The notes beneath the pieces were generated by a model. The model ran no database searches. It saw only the letters and a program-made list of their open reading frames with translations, and was not told where the DNA came from. From Prasinococcaceae sp. CCMP 1430 (Eukaryota > Prasinodermophyta > Palmophyllophyceae > Prasinococcales > Prasinococcaceae): 26,496 nucleotides of DNA. Of the stretch, positions 16,735 to 25,531 are shown piece after piece. How positions within the stretch are numbered: position 1 is the stretch's first letter; every line of letters begins with the position of its first letter. Position numbers and translations under genes: made by a program. The stretch spans positions 167,447 through 193,942 of the forward strand of contig RQSC01000006.1 of assembly GCA_013416795.1 (NCBI GenBank), in the 5' to 3' direction.

Positions 16735-19700
16735 ATGAATGTGGGGTCTGCCGTCGAGAAACTCGTGCGAGGTGTGGGGCTGGAGGGCGCGTTCCGGTCG
16801 TGGCCACCGTGGCGCCAGGAACGTGGAGCCAATGTGTCGGAAGATGCCGAGGCGCAGACTTTGAAGCATCGCAGACGTATCGAGCGACTCACGAAAGCCA
16901 AGGCTAAGGCGACCGCAGATGCGGAGGCGGCCGAGTTGCGCATTGCCAAGCTGGAGGCAAAGCTCGAGGAGGCTCGCGCGCAGCAGCCGACGCAGCGAGA
17001 GGGCGTGAACTGCAAGCAGGTAGATGGCGATAGCAAGGCCACACTTCCCGAACTAAAACGGAAGAAGAAGAAAACACAAAGTCATATGCCACCGAAACAG
17101 CCCGCGAGCCCAACAGAGAAAAAAAGGAAGCCATTACACAAAAGTCCGGCACACGAGGGCGCCTGCTGGCCCGCCAGGCCCGGGAGGGCGCAAACTCGGC
17201 TCGGAGCACTGCACACGCAGGTACCTGATCATTTCTGCTGGTCTTCCGATCCTAAGTCAGAGTATCCCAGCAAAGACTACGGCTGCGAGATCGACAAGCT
17301 GCGCGCCACGCGCGCTGCGGAGCTCGCTCGTGCCGCGCTGGACAGGGCGCGGTGCGCACGGGATGCTGCCGAGGCAGCCGCCAAGTCTGTGCGCATTGAG
17401 TACATCATCGCTGGAGATACAGATGACCACCATCCACCCCGCAATCCTGCTGGCGGAAACATCGCAGGCGAAGGCAACTTGTGCACATTGGCGGATAATT
17501 CGGGGAAGGAGGCGAAGAAGGCACAAGATAACCTGGATAAGGTGGTAGAGCTGGTCAAAGACGCAACCCATTCTGCCAACGAGACGACAAAACTCGGTGC
17601 TGCCCGTGACGAGGCCGAGAGGAGGGAAAAGTCAGACAAGACAGTGACAGATGCTCAGACTGCAGCCATGTTTGCAGACAAAGCTACGGACGCAGCCAAC
17701 GACGCGCGGCGCCTGGCGAACGTTGCCTGGGACCTCGGGTCAGTGAAATCAAAGTCTGAGCAGGAGCTTCAGGAGGCAGTGACGGCCCTCCTCAACGAGT
17801 CCTGCAGACCGCCATTCGCTGAGTGCATCACCGAGCAGTACCGCACGGTCAAGCTCGAGGTCCGGCAGCTTGGACACAAGAAAGAGTACGCAAAGGCGTC
17901 TACTCACTTCAAGTTCCTCATGCGACTTTGTGATGACGAGACGACAGGCAGTCCCGTCGACTGTGACACCGAACGCGCGTGCCTCTGCGAAGAAATTATG
18001 GCAGGCACGTGGAAGGTCGAGCGACTGCTCAGAAAAGGTTACGCTCGTCAGTGGGCAATTCTGCGCGCCGATGACGAGATCTTTGGCATCCAAGGCGCGT
18101 TCGATGATGGTTCTGAGATATGGGGCGTGCTTCCTCGGCGGTGCTTCAAGAACGACCAAGCCGCGTTCAACGCATACGACGAAGCTGACAGGAAGGTCGA
18201 CACACTCTTGGATAGGATTGACGAGAACGAAGGGATCGAACAAGAACTAAAGGGTGTAGAGACTGTTCTGAAGAAGCTGCAGATCCTGGCACAGTATTCC
18301 AAGGCAGCCATGCTGGAAGCAGACCGAGGCTGCGGCGCACACCAGAAGCTGCCAGTGGTGAGAAATTGCAGGAATCGCGGGTTGCACCCTGTACTTGAGA
18401 CAGTCGTGAAGCTGCCCCTCATTGGCCCCCTCATCGAGCGCTGTCACGTAGTCGAGGTGGAGATGCGCGGGCGCGTGTTCAGGCCACGACGCCGTTTGAG
18501 CTCAAAAGAGCACCAGGCGTGTGAGCTCTACAGTGACAGCCTTGAATACGACGAAAATGAGGACAAGGAACGCTCATCTCAAGGCCTCCACGATCAGGAC
18601 GCAAACTCGGAGATCAATGAAGAGAATGCCCACACGGACGAGCAGAAGCCAAATACGACGCTCTACAGTGACAGCCTTAAAGACGACGAAAATGAGGACA
18701 AGGAACGCTCATCTCAAGGCCTCCACGATCAGGACGCAAACTCGGAGATCAATGAAGAGAATGCCCACACGGACGAGCAGAAGCCAAATGCGACCGATGT
18801 GCAACCTGGCGAGGTATCCTTTTTTCGCAACTACTTCAATTTGTCGAACCTCGAGACATTGGAGGCCGACAGGATAGTCGACAGCTTTGCCAGCCGAGGC
18901 GCGCACTATGGGTTGCTTTTGTGGTCAAACGGTGATCTCCGCATGAACGAAGAGACGCAAAATTTCGTGCGCCAGCTCAGGCACGATGCGAGAGAGCACA
19001 TGGAGACCGCGCTGGAGGGGTACCTTCGCGGAGCAGCGAATTCGACGGCCATATACCAGGCATGGGCCACGGCTATGGCAGGCTACATCCTCATCCAAGG
19101 CACATCGCGCTCTTTCCCGTTCCGCGACGAATCACGTGGCCTGCGACTATTGTTGCGCAGCGCGGTGCTTGGTAGCCCCTTCGGCATGTTTCTGTGTGGC
19201 CGAATGTACATGCACGGGTCGGGCGTCGAGCGAAACGTGGAAAGGGCGATGAAGTTCTACAGCTGCGGTGGAGCCGCCGGCTCGCGGGCGTGCTTGTTCC
19301 AGCTGGGGTTTTTGCAACAATACGGCCTCAAAGATCATGTCGAAAAAGACACGGAACAGGCGTTGATATACTACCGCAAGGCCGCTACCGAAGACACGTT
19401 CGCCGACCCAGAGGAGCCCCTGCTTGAGTCGAGTATCCTGGCTTCGATGCTGCACGAAAATGTTGGAATTGACTTCACTGAGGACACCCTTGGTGGCAAT
19501 GTCGGCTCGTTGCTCACCTGGTCACTCGCGGGACAGGCTTTTCTCTTCAGCGCGGCAACCTTGGTGATGAACAACAGCCAGCCGTTCCACTACGCCCCGT
19601 TGCTGATAATCCTTCCCATCGTCGGAATCGTCCTCGCGTTTAACATGCTATTGTCGAACGTAGTCATGGCAAGACGAAACTCCCGGCGACGACGTGAGCT

Positions 19701-20169
19701 ACTGAAGCTGTACCATTGGAAGCGATTCGCGTACGAGATGGCCACACGAGACTACGTTCTACCTCCCGTGCTCGATGGGATCCCAGGCACTGCGATCGCC
19801 CTCTATGGGGTCATTACGTATGTAGGCTATCCGGTCTGGTACGTGTTGGGCGGTATCTTCTTCCCACTCTTTGGCATCAGCAAGAAGCACAGGAAGGAGA
19901 TCGAGCGCAAGCGCAGGCCCGAGATGGTCTTGCACCTGTCCAATTTGGTAGAGGTGGTCAACGTGGTCATCGCGATCACTTTTCTGGTTGCCTGGGCCGT
20001 CGTACTCGCGAATGAGGTAACCTTGCGGGACCGCGGCTGTAGCAACTGGTGGGACAACGTCTGCATGAACAGCGCTGTCAAGTGCGCAACTGAGGACTCT
20101 GAGGACCAGTGCAACGGCGAAGTGCCATTCCGTTTCGAAGCGGAAGTAACCAATATTCTCTCGGGGTAG
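16735..20169 (+). CDS. Large Sel1-repeat multi-pass membrane protein, intronless
   Basis: ATG at 16735 (MNVGSAVEKLVRGVGLEGAF) gives 1144 residues; an in-frame ATG at 16480 would add 85. Residues about 45-90 form a Lys/Glu/Ala coiled coil, followed by a Lys-rich linker and a second Ala/Glu/Asp helical region (about 185-350). Residues 598-687 are two near-identical 45-residue acidic repeats. About 801-885 hold Sel1-like repeats (GLRLLLRSAVLGSPFGMFLC, YMHGSGVERNVERAMKFY, DTEQALIYYRKAA). Four hydrophobic segments follow: about 925-945, 953-973, 1018-1047 and 1071-1095. Sel1 repeats are protein-binding helical solenoids. No enzymatic motif was found and the function is unknown. Composition and codon use differ from the plastid genes to the left, and there are no introns. 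A decayed ChlM tail begins 30 bp after its stop. Confidence 0.75.
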   Translation: MNVGSAVEKLVRGVGLEGAFRSWPPWRQERGANVSEDAEAQTLKHRRRIERLTKAKAKATADAEAAELRIAKLEAKLEEARAQQPTQREGVNCKQVDGDSKATLPELKRKKKKTQSHMPPKQPASPTEKKRKPLHKSPAHEGACWPARPGRAQTRLGALHTQVPDHFCWSSDPKSEYPSKDYGCEIDKLRATRAAELARAALDRARCARDAAEAAAKSVRIEYIIAGDTDDHHPPRNPAGGNIAGEGNLCTLADNSGKEAKKAQDNLDKVVELVKDATHSANETTKLGAARDEAERREKSDKTVTDAQTAAMFADKATDAANDARRLANVAWDLGSVKSKSEQELQEAVTALLNESCRPPFAECITEQYRTVKLEVRQLGHKKEYAKASTHFKFLMRLCDDETTGSPVDCDTERACLCEEIMAGTWKVERLLRKGYARQWAILRADDEIFGIQGAFDDGSEIWGVLPRRCFKNDQAAFNAYDEADRKVDTLLDRIDENEGIEQELKGVETVLKKLQILAQYSKAAMLEADRGCGAHQKLPVVRNCRNRGLHPVLETVVKLPLIGPLIERCHVVEVEMRGRVFRPRRRLSSKEHQACELYSDSLEYDENEDKERSSQGLHDQDANSEINEENAHTDEQKPNTTLYSDSLKDDENEDKERSSQGLHDQDANSEINEENAHTDEQKPNATDVQPGEVSFFRNYFNLSNLETLEADRIVDSFASRGAHYGLLLWSNGDLRMNEETQNFVRQLRHDAREHMETALEGYLRGAANSTAIYQAWATAMAGYILIQGTSRSFPFRDESRGLRLLLRSAVLGSPFGMFLCGRMYMHGSGVERNVERAMKFYSCGGAAGSRACLFQLGFLQQYGLKDHVEKDTEQALIYYRKAATEDTFADPEEPLLESSILASMLHENVGIDFTEDTLGGNVGSLLTWSLAGQAFLFSAATLVMNNSQPFHYAPLLIILPIVGIVLAFNMLLSNVVMARRNSRRRRELLKLYHWKRFAYEMATRDYVLPPVLDGIPGTAIALYGVITYVGYPVWYVLGGIFFPLFGISKKHRKEIERKRRPEMVLHLSNLVEVVNVVIAITFLVAWAVVLANEVTLRDRGCSNWWDNVCMNSAVKCATEDSEDQCNGEVPFRFEAEVTNILSG
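18526..18795 (+). repeat. 135-bp in-frame tandem duplication inside the Sel1-repeat gene
   Basis: Units 18526-18660 and 18661-18795 begin CTCTACAGTGACAGCCTT and encode 45 residues (LYSDSLEYDENEDKERSSQG, then LHDQDANSEINEENAHTDEQ). They differ only at a few bases near the start and the last codons, so the duplication is recent or homogenised. Confidence 0.95.
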
Positions 20170-20197
20170 AGTGTGTGGAAGGGCGAGCGCATGGAGT

Positions 20198-20331
20198 GAC
20201 ATGGGCCGCCCTGCTTGTCGCCGAGCAAAACGTCGACACGGCGCTCGATAGGGCCGGCTTGGAGGTCGCCGGGCGCGAGATCATCGCCGCGCAGGTTACA
20301 ATCTCGAAGCTGCTGGACGGTGCCTGTGTAA
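20198..20331 (+). pseudogene. Diverged copy of the ChlM 3' end
   Basis: One frame reads ALLVAEQNVDTALDRAGLEV, AGREIIAAQVTISKLLDG, aligning without gaps to ChlM AYLHAEEDVEKALNEAGWKV, VKREMTATQFYFSRLLEA. The DNA aligns too, e.g. GCCGAG...GACGTCGAGAAGGCGCTC against GCCGAG...AACGTCGACACGGCGCTC. Near the end GGTGCC-TGTGTAA matches GGTGCCCATGTAA with a small deletion that puts the old stop out of frame. It is a truncated, decaying copy with no catalytic domain. Confidence 0.75.
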
Positions 20332-20528
20332 GATCGGGTAGGCGCACGAGCATGTGCTGCCGACTATGACGCGCGGGCATCCTCGAGCGCGCGCGAGAGA
20401 GAACCGCACGCACGCGCAAGCGCGCGTCTCAGCGTCTACGCGTGCGTGCGTGTGTGTGCCTGGGCACGCGTCCGTGCGCGAGTGCGTGTGAACGTCATCC
20501 GACGATTCGACACTGCTGCACGCCACAC
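20332..20528. other. Short spacer 3' of the methyltransferase gene
   Basis: GC-rich with GCGCGAGAGAG and GTGCGTGCGTGTGTG segments. No gene recognised. Confidence 0.5.
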
Positions 20529-21559
20529 CTACGCCTTGGAGGCGCCGCGTCGGCGGCCGACGACAAGCTTCAGCCGGCTACTCGTTCTATGTTCCGGCGA
20601 CCGGAGGCACTCGAGGAACGCGGCGGCGCGGGCGGGCAGCGCGTCGCCGAAGTACTCGGCCGGAAACTTCATCCGCTCCAGCCGCCCCCGCCAAGCCTCG
20701 AGCACCTCCGGAGAAGCGGGCCCGTCGAACGCCAGCTCCGCGTCCGTCCAGTCGCTCTGCAACACGACCTCCAGCCCCGCCGAGCGCATCGCGTCCGCCA
20801 CCGCCCTCCCGGCGAAGGCGTCGTAGCCGTGCCCCTCCGCCAGCGCGCGCTCCATCCGGCGAAACTCCTCCGCCCCGCCGTCGGCCTGGGGCTCGTGGCA
20901 CGAGAAGAGGCCGTCCGTCTCGACGACGGCCAGGAGGCCGCCGGGGCGCAGCAGGGACGCCCAGGAGCGCAGCAAGGGCTCCATTTCTGCGCCGAAGTAC
21001 TGCACCTGTCGTTGGTTTGCATTTGTGTGTGTCACGCGCGCTGCTTGCGTCAGCGCACGGTGGTCAAGTAGCAGCGGCACGGCGTTGCACGGAGTTGGTA
21101 GATGCAATAGCGGAAGTGTCCGACGAAGACATTAGCACCAGCGCACATAGCGACCCTCGTCCACTCGACACTCACCGCGAACGAGCTCCAGATGAGGTCC
21201 GCCGGCCGCTCAAGCCCAAGCGCGGCCAGCGAGAGGCCCCTCAGGTCGTGCCGCACGAAGCGCACGCCCGTATGCGCCGCCTCGGCGGCGTCCAGCATCG
21301 CGGGGTCGCCGTCGACGCCGACGACCGGGTCCCAGCCCCGAGCCCGCAGCAGCGCGGCCACCTCGCCCGTCCCGCAGCCCATGTCCACCGCCGCCAGCGG
21401 CGCAGAGAAAGGAGCGCCGGGGCAGCCGCCCCCGTCCAGATCGGCTTCGCCCCGCAGCGCCACCACGGCGTCGAGCATGGTGGGCCACTGCCGCCAGGTA
21501 GCCTGCGCGCGCCGCTGCGTGGCTGTGGCTTCTTCGGCGCTGTCCTTGGATGTCGACAT
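20529..21559 (-). CDS. Class I SAM-dependent methyltransferase, two exons
   Basis: Exon 1 runs 21559-21176 (MSTSKDSAEEATATQRRAQA...) and exon 2 runs 21005-20529 (stop TAG), joined in phase 0 across donor GTGAGT and acceptor ACGACAG. Motif I is VDMGCGTGEVAALLRARGWD, followed by acidic VGVDGDPAML, FVRHDL, then DLIWSSFA joined to VQYFGAEM, and LLRPGGLLAVVETDGLFSCH. This order (I, acidic loop, II, post-I aromatic segment, III) is that of small-molecule Methyltransf_11/25 enzymes. The substrate is unknown. The protein would be about 286 residues; an in-frame ATG at 21685 would add a 42-residue Pro/Arg-rich leader, possibly targeting. The intron ends in a CA-rich stretch like others here. It lies between two ChlM-tail copies but is not itself ChlM-like beyond the shared fold. 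Confidence 0.82.
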
Positions 21560-21745
21560 GCGTCTCCGCGGCGGCGCGGACGGCGGCGGGTGGCGTGACC
21601 GAGAGCACGGCGGGCGAGGTGGCGTTGGTGTATAGCAGATGAGCGCGCGGTGCCGCTGCGCCAACACCACCGGCGGCGTCCGCATCGCGCGGCGCGCGGA
21701 TCCTGTGGCGCCCGCAAAGCGCGACGCTTACGCGCGCCGCCGCGA

Positions 21746-21935
21746 CTACTACACTATCCTCAAGCGCGTGGGCGAGCTCTTCCCGGGCCCCAGCAAGGCG
21801 ACGCGCGCCTACCTGCACGCCGAGGAGGACGTCGAGAAGGCGCTCAACGAGGCGGGCTGGAAGGTCGTCAAGCGCGAGATGACCGCCACGCAGTTCTACT
21901 TCTCGCGGCTGCTCGAGGCGGTGCCCATGTAATGT
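21746..21935 (+). pseudogene. Near-exact copy of the last 190 bp of ChlM
   Basis: Matches 15551-15740 with a single visible difference (C at 15560, T at 21755), through the TAA stop and four bases beyond. Encodes YYTILKRVGELFPGPSKATR through to AVPM. In frame upstream an ATG at 21639 would give a 97-residue product with an unrelated Arg/Ala-rich start, overlapping the divergent methyltransferase 5' end. It lacks the SAM-binding domain, so it cannot be a ChlM enzyme. Either a recent segmental duplication or an assembly repeat. Confidence 0.9.
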
Positions 21936-22474
21936 TGTCAAGCGGGGATGCCTATTTCATGTGCGCTCACTTCGCACAGGTGCACACACGCACGCGCGCG
22001 CACTCACACGAACGCGTACGCACGCACGCGCACATGCGCGCACGCCTGAGCGTGCACACCAGGGCACAGGCACACACACACACACACACACAAGTCATGT
22101 GAATGTGCGTGCTGCATTTTGTTTCTTGGTCAAGACGCGTGTGGCTTGTCGAAGCTGTCGCAGCCTTTTCGCAGCGCCACGTGCTGAAAAAAAAGTTTGC
22201 ACTGACAGTGCACACTGCGCCACACCGTGCGCGTGCGCCGCTGGCAAGGAAGACAGCGGGGAGGGGGCGAGAGGGCGCGCGCACGTGGTCCCATCCTTTC
22301 CCTGCCTGCGCGTGCGCCCACCGTCAGCGGCGGTCTCGTGCCGCGGAGGCGTGAGGGCGGTGGCGCTGGCTGGTGCCGCACATTATTGTTGACTTCGCTG
22401 CTGTCTATTGCGTCGTTCTCTGGCCAGCGGTCGTGGTCCAGCCGCAGCCCGCAGCCTCGCGGGCTCCGTCATCG
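21936..22474 (+). promoter_or_regulatory. Upstream region of the NLR-like gene
   Basis: Begins with CA/CG-type sequence, including (CA)n at about 22072-22091, then a lower-GC stretch (22095-22210) with an A8 run at 22187 and the half-palindrome GCACTGACAGTGC around 22199. The downstream frame is open upstream of its ATG back to about 22373 but without an ATG. No other gene seen. Confidence 0.4.
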
Positions 22475-25400
22475 ATGGCTCCTGCACGCGCGTCCGCGGG
22501 TGCGTCAGCGGCTGGACCGAGTGGGTCTCAAGCTGCTTCCGGCGCGGTTCGCGTGGTGCGCATCGCCAATGACGAGGACAAGTGGTGGGCGAAACTCAAG
22601 AAAACACTCGGAGATGCGGCTTTCAAGGCGTTAGACTGGGGACCGGACGTGCTCGAGGTTACTGGCATCGTGTTCGAATTCACGGGCGATCTGACCAAGC
22701 TTGCGATTGACGCCACGGACGGCACCGTGCCCTTCGTGAGCATTGCCAACGCTCTGGTCACGCGGGTGCGCGACAAAATGGACGAGCTGAAGCAGGTAGA
22801 CGATCTGGCGGCCAGAAAGGCAAGCTGGCGCGTCGATGCGTGGCACTCAGTGATCGAGAGCATCCCGAAGGCGGGTTATCCGGCGGAGGACGACACATAT
22901 GTCAAAGTTGTCGACGCTCTCGAAGAGCTAGCGCTGCTCGCGATCAAGTGGGACTCCAAGGCATTGCACAAAAGACTGTACTGGGGCGTGGCGTCTAGAT
23001 ACCGCGAAGACCTCGACAAGGCCATCGAGAAGCTGGATGTGCAGTATAGTGCACTTTTAGGTAAGGCGCTTATCATCGTTTTCGGACGGATTGAAAACAT
23101 CGGCAATTCCACAGCCGCCAGCACCTCTGAGTGCATCCACAACCTGCCCGGTGGCCTGCCGACGCTGCTGGGCCGCGAGGCCGAGCTTGAAGATCTGCTC
23201 AAAGCATTGGCGACGAAAGGGACGGTCACATCGCTCACGGGCATCGCCGGCGTTGGCAAGTCGCAGCTTGCGTATCGCTGCGCGTACAGCTTTGCCTTCG
23301 ATGGGCCGCCTACGACAGGGGGGCGCTTCTCATGGATCCTGGACGCATCAAACGAGGACAACCTATCGAAGAGCTATGCCGACGCACTGGTGGAGCTCAG
23401 CGGCGAGAAAGCGGAGACTTTCGAAAAAGACGCCGCCGGGCACAAGTTGCCGCCGCGGGTTTTAGCAGATAAGCTGCTCACCGAGATCGCTCGCAGTGGG
23501 CGTAGCAGCATGCTCGTCTTCGACAACGTCAAGGACGACGAGGACGACGGCGGGGTCAAGTGGCTGCGGCAGCGCTACTTCTCTTCGCTGGCACGCGCAG
23601 CAAGCGTGCACGTACTGATCACGTCGCGCAGCGATGCTTTTCGGGACGAACAAGACGGTCTCGGCCACATCTGCCAAGTGCCGGTAAATGAGCTGAGCAA
23701 GGATGTCAGTATCGCCCTGCTGCTGGGTGAAAAGAACGCGGGCGCTGCCGATTGCAAAGCCGCTGAATCAATCTATGAGCGGCTTGGTGGCCACGCGCTA
23801 GCGCTGAGCGTTACACGCAAATACATTTCCAGCGATGAGGCCAAAGAGATGTACGGTAATCGAGCGTTACAGGAGGAGGCTGAGCGCCTCGAACAGGGCG
23901 AGCGCCCGGCAAGCGCCGACGCAGCCGTGGCCGCGGCGGTGGCGAGGGCGCTGGAGATGGTGCGCCAGAAGCACCAACGAGCGTGGGCGATCCTCGGCGT
24001 GGCTGCCCATATACACCCTAAGGACATGCCCCAGACCTTACTGCTTCGCGCAGCAGAGGGCTGCACTGCCGCAGACCTGCGCGTGCTGCTGAGGCTCAAC
24101 CTGCTGCAGTGGGGCGCGTCGGGGCAGGCGCAGATGCGTTCGATGCATCGCTTGCTCCAGGGTGCCGTGCGTGAGAAGCAGGGCGCTCACGCGGCGTTGG
24201 CTGCAGTATGGGCCGAGATCGCGTTGTTCGAGGAGTCAAATGTGTCCACCTGGGCGTATGCTCGGTCCTTGATGCCGCACGTCGAGGCGATGCGCGAGTC
24301 TGTATTGACGGGCGGCGTATATGATTCGATTCAGCTTGGATTCGTCAATAATGCAGAGGGCTTCATATGCGAGCAATTGCTCGGTGACTACGACCGGGCG
24401 CTGCAGGCGTACGATGTGACGCTGCGAGTCGAGCGCGAGGTGCTCGGCGACGACCATCCGGAAGTCGCAACGACGCGCAACAATATTGGGTCGGTATATC
24501 ACGCCCAAGGACGCCACGCCGAGGCGCTGCAGGAGTTCGACGAGGCGCTGCGAGTCAGGCGCGAGGCGCTCGGCGACGCCCACACGGACGTTGCACAGAC
24601 GCGCAACAATATTGGAATGGTATATCACGACCAAGGGCGCCACGCCGAGGCGCTGCAGGAGTACGAAAAGGCGCTGCGAGTCAGGCGCGAGGCGCTCGGC
24701 GACGACCATCCGAGCGTTGCAACGGCGCGCAACAATATTGGGATGGTATATCGGGCCCAAGGACGCCACGCCGAGGCGCTGCAGGAGTACGAGGAGGTGC
24801 TGCGAGTCAAGCGCGAGGCGCTTGGCGACGACCATCCGGACGTTGCAGAGACGCGCAACAATATCGTGTCGGTGTATTGGGCCCAAGGACGCCACGCCGA
24901 GGCGCTGCAAGAGTTCGAGGAGGCGCTGCGAGTCAAGTGCGAGGCGCTCGGCGACGACCATCCGCGCGTTGCAACGGCGCGCAACAATATTGGGATGGTA
25001 TATGACGCCCAAGGACGCCACGCCGAGGCGCTGAAAGAGTACGAGGAGGTGCTGCGAGTCAAGCGCGCGGCGCTCGGCGATGACCATCCGAGCGTTGCAA
25101 CGACGCGCAACAATATTGGCTCGGTATATGACGCCCAAGGACGCCACGCCGAGGCGCTGAAAGAGTACGAGGAGGCGCTGCGAGTCTGGCGCGAGGCGCT
25201 CGGCGACGACCATCCGCGCGTTGCAACGGCGCGCAACAATATCGGGTCGGTATATGACGCCCAAGGACGCCACGCCGAGGCGCTGCACGAGTTCGAGGAG
25301 GCGCTGCGAGTCAGGCGCGAGGCGCTCGGCGACGACCACCCGGACGTTGCAGAGACGCGCAACAATATCGTGTCGGTGTATTGGGCTCAAGGACGCCACG

Positions 25401-25531
25401 CCGAGGCGCTGCGGGAGGTTGAGGAGGCGCTGCGAGTCTTCCGCTTTGTCTTCGGCGACGACCATCCCAGCGTTGCAACTGCGCGCAACAATGTTGAATA
25501 TGTACGTCGTGCTCAGGGACGGCACGGTTAG
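22475..25531 (+). CDS. NLR-like STAND NTPase: helical-bundle N terminus, NB-ARC-type NTPase, nine TPRs
   Basis: ATG at 22475 gives 1018 residues without introns. Residues about 35-225 form an all-helical domain with the VPFVSIANALVTRVRDKMDE pattern and a closing amphipathic helix (YREDLDKAIEKLDVQYSALL), resembling the MLKL/HeLo-type four-helix bundle. Then LPTLLGREAELEDLL, P-loop GIAGVGKSQLAYR (from 256), Walker B MLVFDNVKDDED (346), sensor VHVLITSRSDAF, and GGHALALSVTRKYI in place of the plant GLPLA motif. A winged-helix-like segment follows, then nine 42-residue kinesin-light-chain-type TPRs (about 637-1018) with the core EALGDDHPxVAxxRNNIGxV. STAND proteins of this layout act as ligand-triggered oligomeric switches, often in immunity or cell death. 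Ligand and role here are unknown; the N-terminal fold call is the weakest part. Confidence 0.9.
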   Translation: MAPARASAGASAAGPSGSQAASGAVRVVRIANDEDKWWAKLKKTLGDAAFKALDWGPDVLEVTGIVFEFTGDLTKLAIDATDGTVPFVSIANALVTRVRDKMDELKQVDDLAARKASWRVDAWHSVIESIPKAGYPAEDDTYVKVVDALEELALLAIKWDSKALHKRLYWGVASRYREDLDKAIEKLDVQYSALLGKALIIVFGRIENIGNSTAASTSECIHNLPGGLPTLLGREAELEDLLKALATKGTVTSLTGIAGVGKSQLAYRCAYSFAFDGPPTTGGRFSWILDASNEDNLSKSYADALVELSGEKAETFEKDAAGHKLPPRVLADKLLTEIARSGRSSMLVFDNVKDDEDDGGVKWLRQRYFSSLARAASVHVLITSRSDAFRDEQDGLGHICQVPVNELSKDVSIALLLGEKNAGAADCKAAESIYERLGGHALALSVTRKYISSDEAKEMYGNRALQEEAERLEQGERPASADAAVAAAVARALEMVRQKHQRAWAILGVAAHIHPKDMPQTLLLRAAEGCTAADLRVLLRLNLLQWGASGQAQMRSMHRLLQGAVREKQGAHAALAAVWAEIALFEESNVSTWAYARSLMPHVEAMRESVLTGGVYDSIQLGFVNNAEGFICEQLLGDYDRALQAYDVTLRVEREVLGDDHPEVATTRNNIGSVYHAQGRHAEALQEFDEALRVRREALGDAHTDVAQTRNNIGMVYHDQGRHAEALQEYEKALRVRREALGDDHPSVATARNNIGMVYRAQGRHAEALQEYEEVLRVKREALGDDHPDVAETRNNIVSVYWAQGRHAEALQEFEEALRVKCEALGDDHPRVATARNNIGMVYDAQGRHAEALKEYEEVLRVKRAALGDDHPSVATTRNNIGSVYDAQGRHAEALKEYEEALRVWREALGDDHPRVATARNNIGSVYDAQGRHAEALHEFEEALRVRREALGDDHPDVAETRNNIVSVYWAQGRHAEALREVEEALRVFRFVFGDDHPSVATARNNVEYVRRAQGRHG
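24400..25528 (+). repeat. 126-bp tandem repeat array (TPR-coding)
   Basis: Nine copies in register, each with GCGCAACAATATTGG and GGACGCCACGCCGAGGCGCTG cores. Copies 4 and 8 share features absent from the others (VAETRNNIVSVYWAQG), four units apart, pointing to a higher-order duplication. The high identity also leaves long open frames on the opposite strand. Confidence 0.95.

Noticed and set aside
21210-21941. A 243-codon minus-strand frame across the ChlM tail copy and the methyltransferase 5' end
   Set aside because: It reads the ChlM tail antisense and the methyltransferase out of frame; a chance result of high GC.
24400-25528. CRISPR-like array from regular 126-bp periodicity
   Set aside because: Repeats are contiguous, protein-coding and encode TPRs; there are no unique spacers.
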